Of a stretch of DNA of 64,000 nt, positions 45,135 to 54,167 are shown one piece after another. Numbering within the stretch: the first letter of the stretch is position 1; each line of letters starts with the position of its first letter. The DNA comes from Scleroderma bovista (lineage: Eukaryota; Basidiomycota; Agaricomycetes; Boletales; Sclerodermataceae): NCBI GenBank assembly GCA_037178675.1, contig JAYMGJ010000193.1:62001-126000 (forward strand), read 5' to 3'. The notes beneath the pieces were generated by a model. The model ran no database searches. It had not been told where the DNA came from and worked only from the letters and a program-made list of their open reading frames with translations. A program made the translations under genes and the position numbers.

Positions 45135-47669
45135 CATCAGCAAATCCCTTGTTTTGGGACAGCGCTTACAGTAATTACCTTAATAGTACAGTATGTGACA
45201 GCAATTACAGCATACATTACTACAGGGTCCCAGTTCCATGGGAATGCAGCACTGACACAGCATGTCACAGTATGTTGATTTTTTTGCAAATTTCACTAAG
45301 TCCCGTCCCATCACTTACCCCACCCCCACTCTCCCCCACTCCACCACATAATCAATTTGCACTGTTTGTGCACAATGCTGTCCAACTACCACCCTCTTTA
45401 CCACACCAAATGATGGTGACAACAGCCACCACACTCAACAGCAACATCTACCACCACCACCACCACCACCACACCAACACCGTGTGTTGATCGCCAACAC
45501 CACTTGTCAACAGCCACCACCCCATCATCAGCATCAATGATGATGATGGCGATGGCTGCAACAACCACAGCACCAGCACACACGCACGCGGCGACGTGAC
45601 CACCACCACCACCACCACTGGTCTCGATGACCCCAGCGCCAGCACGCACATTGCAACGCGACTGCGATTGCAACCATGACCACGACTGACAATGACGAGA
45701 CAACCCCAGTCACGCACGCAGTGGCACGACCACGACTAGCAATGATGATGGCCCCACATCAGCAAACCAACCCTCCCCTGGACAGCTATCCCAGAACCCC
45801 AGCTCTCCCAACAAGGTACCTAACTGGGTGACTTAGCACAGACTGTCCCAGCACTGTCCCAGGCTGTTCCAGCTGTCCCAGACTGTTCTAGAGTGCTCAC
45901 AGTAGTACCCATAGTACCTTTGCTACTTGTACTTTTTGATCACCTTAATTCATTCAATGTTTGTGTCAATCAATTTATATTAATTCCCTACAGTACAAAG
46001 AGTTGGTCGTCACATTGTTGACCATAGTTGATGCTGGTGGGGACGTTGTTGTTGTTGTTGGCGTCGGTGGGGATGACGTCATTGTTGGTAGCCGCATTGA
46101 CAACGGTGGTGGTGGGTCATTGTCATCGTTGCGGACACAGGTGGTGGTGGCCACATCTTCATTGGCGTTGGTGGTGGTGGTCATGTCGTCGTCGATGGTG
46201 GTGGGGTGGTGGTGGTCGACGAATGAAGAGAATGAAAATGAGAGACTTAGAGAAATTTCAAGTATGTGTGTGTGCATGTGTTTGTCTAATGATTATATCA
46301 GCATATTGCACTATCAACATTTCCTAATAGTGTTTACCACGTCACTACATGCCTCGCCCACAGCCACCATCCCCACCAGCATCGTTGATGTGACCATCAT
46401 CAGCGACGACGATGATGGCTAGGCCATCACCACCACTCCACCACCAGCGTCGACAGCCACCACCAATGCGAGGGAAATGACGGCCCCACCACCAATGTCG
46501 TCGACATGGCCACTGACAACAACGACCCCCACCATCAATGTCATCAATGTGGCCATCAATGCTGGCAATGATGACAACGACAATGACCCCGCTGCCATCC
46601 CCAGCATCAACGGCGGCAACGCAACCACCCACATCCCCAGCGTTGACAGCAACAACAGGATGACTCCCATCCCAGCATCATCCGACAATGATGCCCCTCC
46701 AACGCCCACCAACCTCCCAGCCACCACACCAGCGCAGTGTCGAAGATCGCCCCCCTGTGTTCAACAACCACCCCGATCATATAAATATATTATTTAGTTA
46801 TCTACTCCATAGTTTTAGTCCTAATACATTTTTTTTTTCTTTACTGAATATTTGAATTGAGTGACAACCAGACTGGCACGGAGTCTGACAGACTGGCACA
46901 GAGTCCGACAGGCTGGGTGGTCGGCTAAGCGCTGTCAAGTGCTGTCAGCTCGGCTAATTGGAAGGGCTGGTTTGCTGATGCCAGCGCCAGCACAGATGCA
47001 ATGCAACCACCACCACCACCACTGGTGTCAACAACCCAGTGCCCACCCCATGCCTGCACACTGCGACACAACCACAATCACAACCACAATTTATGACCCA
47101 CCACCACCCACCACTAACATTGACAACCCAGTGCCCGCCCCCATGGATGTTGTGACACAACCACCACCACCACTACTGACGGCGATGACCCCAGTGCCAC
47201 CACACATGCACGTTGCGACACGACCACCACCACCACTAGTGTCAACAACCCAGCACACACACTGTGGCGTGACCACCACCACAATGACAAGGCAGCATTG
47301 ATGACGATGATGACGACAATGAGTGCATGGCCAGTGCCACAGTGGTACAACGGCGACTATGGCAAGGAGGAATGATGATTGCAACAAAGAATGGGGACAA
47401 CAACAATGCTACAGCAGATGGTGTAGAAGGAACCAATTAGTATTTAGTAGATTACAATGTAGTAGCTACAATTGAATACAGGGTTATGCAGTTTGACTAC
47501 AGAATGACACAGTGTGTTGCAAAGTGTAACAGTGCTATACAGTGGACAGCGCACGAGATTCTGTGTCACAGTGTTGTACAAATGGGGACCTATCTGTACC
47601 ACTGTGGGAACTGTAGCTGACTGTACAGCTTTGCACAGCTCAGCACAGCAACTTAGGGTTTTGCTGATG
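45135..47669. mobile_element. 2.5-kb DNA element with CATCAGCAAA termini (host of a nested copy)
   Basis: Starts CATCAGCAAATCCCTTG. The right end reverse-complements to CATCAGCAAAACCCTAAG. TG flanks both ends (45133-45134, 47670-47671). The interior is CCACCACCA-rich (45420-45620, 46990-47300) and is split by the related 45757-46980 element. No coding sequence that I can support. The same terminal decamer and the 2-bp duplication tie it to the 39765-44497 element. Confidence 0.6.
45757..46980 (+). mobile_element. 1.2-kb nested internal-deletion derivative
   Basis: Ends CATCAGCAAACCAACCCTCC and, inverted, CATCAGCAAACCAGCCCTTC. Its first about 150 bp match 39765-39910 and the remainder matches about 43320-44497, so it equals the large element minus about 3.4 kb, joined at a GTA shared by both sides. 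Flanks are CA and CC, a possible mutated 2-bp duplication. It lies within the 45135-47669 element. Confidence 0.65.
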
Positions 47670-47689
47670 TGTGTTTGATCTGATTTTGT

Positions 47690-48690
47690 GCAAATCATGG
47701 ATACCTTGCAAAACATACCATCTGATCTGCATAAATGACACATAGCAGGAAACCATGATTTGTACAAATCAGTGGGTATGTGATTTGCGCAAATCAGTGA
47801 GTATGGTGTGCGCAAGTCAGATGAATGGTTTTGCGCAAATGAATGGGTATGTGGTTTGCGCAAAACCATACCCTCTGACTTGCACACACCATACTCACTG
47901 ATTTGTGCAAATCAAATACACATTGAGTTGTGCAAAACATACCCTCTGATTTGCACACACCATACCCTCTGACTTGCGCACACCATACACACTGATTTGC
48001 ACAAATCACATACACATTGATTTGCGCAAACCATACACACTGAATTGCCCAAATCATACAAACCATGATTTGCGCAAAACCATACCATCTGACTTGAGAT
48101 AATCAGTGGGTATGTGATTTGCGCAAATTAGTGGGTATGGTTGTGCAAATCAGATGGTATGGTTTTGCGCAAATCAATGGGTATGTGATTTGCGCAAATC
48201 AGTGGGTATGGTGTGAGCGACTCAGAGGGTATGGTTTGGCGCAAATCAATGGGTATGTGATTTGCGCAAATCAGTGGGTATGTGATTTGCGCAAATCAGT
48301 GGGTATGTGATTTGCGCAAATCAGTGGGTATGGTTTGGCGCAAATCAATGGGTATGTGATTTGCGCAAATCAGTGGGTATGGTTTGGCGCAAATCAATGG
48401 GTATGTGATTTGCGCAAATCAGTGGGTATGGTGTGAGCGACTCAGATGGTATGGTTTGGCGCAAATCAATGGGTATGTGATTTGCGCAAATCAGTGGGTA
48501 TGTGATTTGCGCAAATCAGTGGGTATGGTTTGGCGCAAATCAATGGGTATGTGATTTGCGCAAATCAGTGGGTATGGTTTTGCACAAATCAGTGTGTATA
48601 GTTTGTGCAAACCCCATACCCATTCATTTGCGCAAATCATACAAACCATGATTTGCGCAAACTATACACACTGATTTGTGCAAGTTTCTT
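47690..48690. repeat. About 25-bp array built on a perfect palindrome
   Basis: Dozens of units of about 25 bp alternate between GTATGTGATTTGCGCAAATC and a GTATGGTTTGGCGCAAATC-type variant. The 16-bp core TGATTTGCGCAAATCA is its own reverse complement. Left of about 48085 most units read in one orientation (CATACNCACTGATTTG), right of it in the other (CAAATCAGTGGGTATG), so the array as a whole is a large inverted structure. No gene is present. Confidence 0.9.
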
Positions 48691-48784
48691 GTAAAAATCT
48701 CTTATTTTGCACTAAATAGTGGATCAAATGTTGGGATAACCCTGTCCAACCCTAACCAACTTAACAAATAGATATAGAATCGTG

Positions 48785-49639
48785 AGAGAGTAAACCTGGG
48801 TAGTCCCGGGTGTCACGTGATCACCGGCTATCGGTTCAATGCGGTCCGGTCACGTGATCAGGCACGAGCTGTCTGCGGGTCTAGGCCCGGTCCGACTCCG
48901 GTCGGATAAATTACTCCGATCAATCTCCGACTTTTTTCCGACAGGCACATGGCGCCCGGATAGAAGTTCTTTAACGAAGTGGGGCTAGTGCGCAACAGGG
49001 CCGATGTCCGATTGCGCCGTGACAACCGTTACTGTCACCGCCCCCCGGCTATTTAGTTATCCGCTTCTGTAGAACAATAGAATCTACAAATGGAGTTATA
49101 TCGGGTGTTCTTCGGGACAATGGCCGCTCTGCAAGCGGCGCCCGATTGGCTGGATAAGCATCGGGTCTAAAGGATCAGAAGCTCCAGAAGCATTTCCTAT
49201 TAGGTAACGCCTAATTTGGATCTTGCATTGTCCAAGACAATGGTAAGCTAAACGGTTTATTGTTCATCCTGTATATATCGGGAGTACATCACCGGGAAGT
49301 TGGTTCACCTGACGATCGGGTCGCGATCGGCTGAGTGTAGTGCCGCTCTGCCCCCACTACGTGGTTCTCGCATCGGAGACGCTTGCCAGTCTAGTAGCAC
49401 CGAACCAACGGTAACCAATGGGATAAGTCACTCTTATCAACGCTTGCGATTCGGACTCCGCTCTAAATCCCTGTCCATGCAATATATAAAGAGACGAAAA
49501 GAGGCTGATGAGACTTCAAGTCGAAAGAGCCAGCCTTCGGTGTTTACACTAAAGGCCCCTTCCTCCCTCGTCTTTTCTCATCGCCTATTAACACTGGCAA
49601 CCCGTTGGCACTACCCTGTGTGGTGTACTTCCCCCCTAA
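48785..49639 (+). repeat. 855-bp direct repeat, copy 1 (Penelope LTR-like)
   Basis: Aligns almost without gaps to 52985-53840. It starts AGAGAGTAAACCTGGG and ends at CCCCCCTAA. Many differences between the copies fall in pairs that preserve hairpins (stems at 49019-49038, 49068-49088, 49103-49144 and 49354-49364). It contains hammerhead motif 1 near its 3' end. No coding frame. It behaves like the long repeat (pLTR) of a Penelope-like element. Confidence 0.85.
49493..49572 (+). ncRNA. Hammerhead ribozyme motif 1
   Basis: Core CTGATGA (49505-49511), stem II GACTTCAAGTC (49512-49522), GAAA (49523-49526). Stem III hairpin GCCTT/AAGGC (49533-49537 with 49552-49556). Predicted self-cleavage after CUU at 49559-49561. 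Stem I has an internal loop: GACG and GAGG (49493-49504) pair with CCTC and CGTC (49562-49572). All invariant core bases are present. Hammerheads are known in Penelope-like elements. Confidence 0.85.
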
Positions 49640-50110
49640 CCGGCGTGAGTCGTCGACCGGTCATGCTCGCGATGCTACTTACCGTGGTAGCGTTCGCTGC
49701 TCCTGCGATCTAGTGTCTGGCGTAAGTCGTCGATCGACTGCGCTCACGATCGCCTACTTACGTGACGGACGTCCGCTGCTCTAGCGATCTGGTGGCAGGC
49801 GTGAGTCGTCGACCGGTTGCGCTCGCGACGGTACTTACGTTGGTAGTGCTGTTGGCAGCAGGGATCTCGTGGGGCCAGCGTAAGTCGTCGACCGAGTGTG
49901 CAGGCCCTGCTACTCACAGTGTCGGTAATGCCACTAGCAGCAGTGGTCTAATGGGCCAGCGTAAGTCGTCGACCGGTTGCGCTCCCAAAGGTCGGTACTC
50001 ACATCGGTAGTGCCACTAGCAGCAGCGGTCTAATGGGCCAGCGTAAATCGTCGACCAGGTGTGCAGGCCCTGCTACTCACCATGTCAGTAGACGAAGTCT
50101 AGTGGGTATT
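49640..50110. repeat. About 100-bp tandem repeats with GTCGTCGACCGG
   Basis: Units begin GCGTRAGTCGTCGACCG and recur at about 49644, 49720, 49800, 49880, 49961 and 50040, each followed by a GCTCGCGA-type phrase, a TACTTAC/TACTCAC phrase and GCTGCT. The array starts exactly where the first 855-bp repeat ends. No gene. Confidence 0.75.
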
Positions 50111-51165
50111 AGGTTAGCATTCCCTAGTCAGACTGGTCTACTCACAGACATCGTTTGGTTAGTGTTCCAAATGAGGAAGGTAGTGGTTCAAGGTCAAGAG
50201 AGGTTTCAGCACAGCCGCTCAGAATTGGCTGACTTTGAATTCTGTTTCCATTCATATATGGTAGGTGATTCCAGAACTGCTATCTCTAGCAACCCACTCC
50301 TGTGAGTCTGTCCATATGGAGTAATCATAGGAGTGGTGAATTGTCCCACGCTCGACGAAAAATTCCCACATTACATGACCCTTCCAAATATGGCTTTGAC
50401 ATCATCATTCCATATATGATCACGTGGCTGTGCAGTGACACTTGGTTCAAGTCTACGAGTAGGGTTGTTCGTTGGTTGACGATCTTAGTGACGCAGTCCG
50501 TCGACCGGTTGTGCTTGTCCTTGATGGTCCTCGCCGAGTAGACGACCGATGAGGCTTTATAGTTTGTTGACTCGCTGCATGCTCGGTGGTACCGGTCGTG
50601 CTGCTTATCGTCGTTTGATCGTGGCTGATGGCCATGGGCTTGCTGCACAGGTTGGTCGGTCGATTGGTCGCACCATCGTCGATGGTCGTGATTTAGTTCC
50701 CTGCATGTTCTGTTCTGTTGACTGCAACAGCCACATGAACTGAGCTGCTAAGTATCACCACTTAATATTCCCATGCTCTCATGCCTTATGACCCTTTTCA
50801 AATATGATGGTGATAATCCATTCTCTATAGTCTACTGATTCACCATCCATCCCTACTGCACACTTGATCGACTCGTTGTGCCATCCTCGCTGCGTAATCC
50901 GTCGACCAGTTGCGCAAGGTGGTCGGGCGACTCCAGTGATTTCATCCATATGATGGGTAGACATTCCCAGTGGATAACTAGTCTAGTCTACCATCCCATC
51001 TTACTGCACACTTGGTTGATCGGTTGCACCATTCATAGTCTACTTTACTCACTGCGCAATTTGTCGACCAGTTGTGCAGGCGATTCCATCTGTGTAGTGA
51101 ATTGATGATCATTTACCTAACATCTGATGGTCAACTGGTTGTGTCCATTCATAGTCTACTTGCTC
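50111..51165. other. Diverged repeat region
   Basis: About 1 kb with scattered GTCGACCGGTTG/GTCGACCAGTTG motifs (50498, 50900, 51065) in sequence that otherwise shows no period or gene. It looks like a decayed continuation of the neighbouring arrays. Confidence 0.45.
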
Positions 51166-52980
51166 TCTGCACAATCCATCGACCGGTTGTGCAGGTGATT
51201 CCAGCGATTCCAGTGGCTGTGTAGGCGATTCCAGCGATTCCAGTGGCTGTGTAGGCAATTCCAGCGATTCCGATGGCTGTGTAGGCGATTCCAGCGATTC
51301 CAGTGGCTATGTAGGCGATTCCAGTGATTCTGGTGGCTGTGTAGGCAATTCCATCTGTATAGCAGTAGGTGATTCCGTCCCCTTGTGTAGTGAGCAATTC
51401 CATCTGCATTGGTGAATCTCCACATCTGACTACACACTCGGTCGACCAGTTGCGCCATGAGTCTACTTGCTTGCTGTGTGACCCATCGACTGGTTGTGAG
51501 GGTGGTCAGGTGACTCCAGTGATTCCATCCCAGTCCTTGGTACTCTGATCTAGCTGCACACTCGGTCGACCGGTTGCGCCGTTCATGATCTACTTGCTTT
51601 CTGCACAATCCATCGACCAGTTGTGCAGGCGACTCCAGCAATTCCATTCATATAATGGTAGGCGATTCCAGCGATTCCGGTGGCTGCGTAGGCGATTCCA
51701 GCGATTCCAGTGGCTATGTAGGCAATTCCATCTGTATAGCAGTAGGCAATTCCATTCCCTTGTGTAGTGAGCAATTCCATCTGCATTGGTGAATCTCCAC
51801 ATCTGACTGCACACTCGGTCGACCAGTTGCGCCATGAGTCTACTTGCTCACCGTGTGACCCATTGACTGGTTGTGAGGGTGGTCAGGTGACTCCAGTGAT
51901 TCCATCCCAGTCCTTGGTACTCCGATCTCGCTGCACACTCGGTCGACCGGTTGCGCTGTTCACGATCTACTTGCTCTCTGCACAATCCATCGACCAGTTG
52001 TGCAGGCGACTCCAGCGATTCCGTCCATATAATGGTAGGCGATTCCAGCGATTCCGGTGGCTATGTAGGCGATTCCAGCGATTCCAGTGGCTGTGTAGGC
52101 GATTCCAGCGATTCCGGTGGCTATGTAGGCCATTCCATCTGTATAGCGGTAGGTGATTCCATCCCCTTGTGTAGTGAGTGATTCCATCTGCGTTGATGGA
52201 TCGATAATGGTCTACCATCCACGTCTGACTGCACACTCGGTCGACCAGTTGCGCCATGAAGTCTACTTGCTCGCCGTGTGACCCATCGACTGGTTGTGAG
52301 GGTGGTCATAACAAACATAAGGCCTGTGGTCGGGTGACTCGCTGCACACTCGGTCGACCAGTTGCGCCGTTCATGATCTACTTGCTCTTTGCACAATCCA
52401 TCGACCGGTTGTGCAGGCGACTCCAGCGATTCCGTCCATATAATGGTAGGCGATTCCAGCGATTCCGGTGGCTATGTAGGCGATTCCAGCGATTCCAGTG
52501 GCTGTGTAGGCGATTCCAGCGATTCCAGTGGCTATGTAGGCGATTCCAGCGATTCCAGTGGCTATGTAGGCGATTCCAGCGATTCCAGTGGCTGTGTAGG
52601 CGATTCCAGCGATTCCGGTGGCTATGTAGGCGATTCCAGCGATTCCGGTGGCTGTGTAGGCGATTCCAGCGATTCCAGTGGCTGTGTAGGCGATTCCATC
52701 TGTATGGCGGTAGGCGATTCCATCCCCTTATGCAGTGAGCGATTCCATCTGCATTGGTGAATCTCCACGTCTGACTGCACACTCGGTCGACCGGTTGCGC
52801 CGTGCGTCTACTTGCTCGCCATGTAACCCATCGACCGGTTGTGTGGGTGGTCATAACAAACATAAGGCCCGTGGTCGGGCGACTCGCTGCGCACTCGGTC
52901 GACCGGTTGCGCCGGCGATTCCGGCGATTCCGGCGATTCCGACGATTCCGTCGCCCGGAAGCCGATTCCTCGGGTAAGAA
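51166..52980. repeat. 30-bp repeats in a higher-order array
   Basis: The 30-bp monomer GTAGGCGATTCCAGCGATTC plus CAGTGGCTGT (or CGGTGGCTAT) is repeated in blocks of two to eight. Blocks are separated by a longer conserved spacer with ACACTCGGTCGACCGGTTGC and ATCTACTTGCTCTCTGCACA, so larger units start at about 51170, 51590, 51965 and 52375. The last block is the longest and ends in a pure GGCGATTCC run (about 52910-52950). Because 30 is a multiple of three, several frames stay open. None is a credible gene. Confidence 0.88.
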
Positions 52981-52984
52981 TATT

Positions 52985-53840
52985 AGAGAGTAAACCTGGG
53001 TAGTCCCGGGTGTCACGTGATCACCGGCTATCGGTTCAATGCGGTCCGGTCATGTGATCAGGCACGAGCTGTCTGCGGGCCTAGGCCCGGTCCGACTCCG
53101 GTCGGACAAATTACTCCGACCGATCTCCGACTTTTCTCCGACAGGCACATGGCGCCCGGACAGAAGTTCTTTAACGAAGTGGGGCTAGCGCAGAATAGGG
53201 CCAATGTCCGACTCCGCCGAGATAACCGTTACTATCTCCGCCCCCCGGCTATTTAGTTATCCGCTTCCGGCGGACTATTGTTCCGCTAAATGGAGTTACA
53301 TCGGAGGTTCTTCGGAACAATGTCCGCTCTGCAAGCGGACTCCGATTGGCTGGATAAGCATCGGATCTATCGGATCAGAAGCTCCAGAAGCATTTCCTAT
53401 TAGGTAACGCCTAATTTGGATCTTGCATTGTCCAAGACAATGGTAAGCTAAACGGTTTATTGTTCATCCTGTATATATCGGGAGTACATCACCGGGAAGT
53501 TGGTTCACCTGACGATCGGACTCCGACGGCTGTGTGTAGTGCCGCTCTGCCTCCTCCGACGGAGTTCTCGGCATCGGAGACGCTTGCCAGCTTGGTAGGA
53601 ACCGGACCAACGGTAACCAATGGGATAAGTCACTCTTATCAACGCTTGCGATTCGGACTCCGCTCTAAATCCCTGTCCATGCAATATATAAAGAGACGAA
53701 AGAGGCTGATGAGACTTCAAGTCGAAAGAGCCACGCTTCGGTGTTTACACTAGAGCGCCCTTCCTCACTCGTCTTTTACTCATCACCTAGCAACCTGGCT
53801 ACCCGTTGGCACTACCCTGTGTGGTGTACTTCCCCCCTAA
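52985..53840 (+). repeat. 855-bp direct repeat, copy 2 (Penelope LTR-like)
   Basis: Second copy of 48785-49639, offset by 4200 bp. It ends with CCCTAA at 53835-53840, which is followed by a second CCCTAA. It keeps the same hairpins with different bases (for example GAGATA/TATCTC at 53219-53238 where copy 1 has GTGACA/TGTCAC) and contains hammerhead motif 2. It lies about 330 bp upstream of the reverse transcriptase start. Confidence 0.87.
53695..53773 (+). ncRNA. Hammerhead ribozyme motif 2
   Basis: Core CTGATGA (53706-53712), stem II GACTTCAAGTC (53713-53723), GAAA (53724-53727). Stem III is CGCTT/GAGCG (53734-53738 with 53753-53757), where motif 1 has GCCTT/AAGGC, so two base pairs changed on both sides. 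Predicted cleavage after CUU (53760-53762). Stem I: GACG..GAGG with CCTC..CGTC. Confidence 0.88.
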
Positions 53841-53846
53841 CCCTAA
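53835..53846 (+). other. Two telomere-type CCCTAA units
   Basis: CCCTAACCCTAA directly follows the 855-bp repeat. CCCTAA/TTAGGG is the telomere repeat of many fungi. In this orientation it lies at the 3' side of the plus-strand element, as expected if cDNA was primed from a G-rich telomeric 3' end. Confidence 0.7.
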
Positions 53847-53916
53847 GTAACTTTGCCGTACCAACCCCGCTGTTTGAGATTCCGACTCAGCAACGGTCTA
53901 CGGATAAAAGAGATAA

Positions 53917-53993
53917 CGAGAAGGGCTGATGAGACAATAAGTCGAAAGGCACCCCGGTCTTCTGTCCCCGCACAGGAACCACCTTCCCTCTCG
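53917..53993 (+). ncRNA. Hammerhead ribozyme motif 3
   Basis: Core CTGATGA (53926-53932), stem II GAC-AATAA-GTC (53933-53943), GAAA (53944-53947). Stem III starts GG/CC and holds an inner hairpin CTGT/ACAG (about 53961-53974). Predicted cleavage after CUU (53983-53985). Stem I: CGAGAAGGG with CCCTCTCG, one bulged A. It lies between the telomere-type units and the reverse transcriptase gene. Confidence 0.8.
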
Positions 53994-54167
53994 CACTCGT
54001 CTCTCTAGCTCCGCAAGCTGGACATATCGCAAAAATCGCTTCGCGATTTTTGCTCCCACCTAACCTAAGCCCACATTCGCGGCACATACGAATCCTTCCG
54101 TCAGGAGCTTCCAACTCTTGCCGTGAAGATCGTCCTTCTGTCACGTGCCAAGGTAACCGCCCTCGTC

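Noticed and set aside
43450..47301. Frames rich in V/G or T/P in GTGGTG/CCACCA stretches
   Set aside because: Trinucleotide bias inside non-autonomous elements. No motif.
47690..48690. CRISPR-like array
   Set aside because: Repeats are contiguous without unique spacers and the context is fungal.
51149..53016. Frames up to 212 codons in the 30-bp array
   Set aside because: The period is a multiple of three, so several frames stay open at once. Only repeat-encoded peptides.
53660..53730. Alternative hammerhead fold using upstream GCTC with GAGC as stem III
   Set aside because: The first bases after that site do not pair with those before CTGATGA. The fold with a downstream CUU site pairs well in all four motifs.
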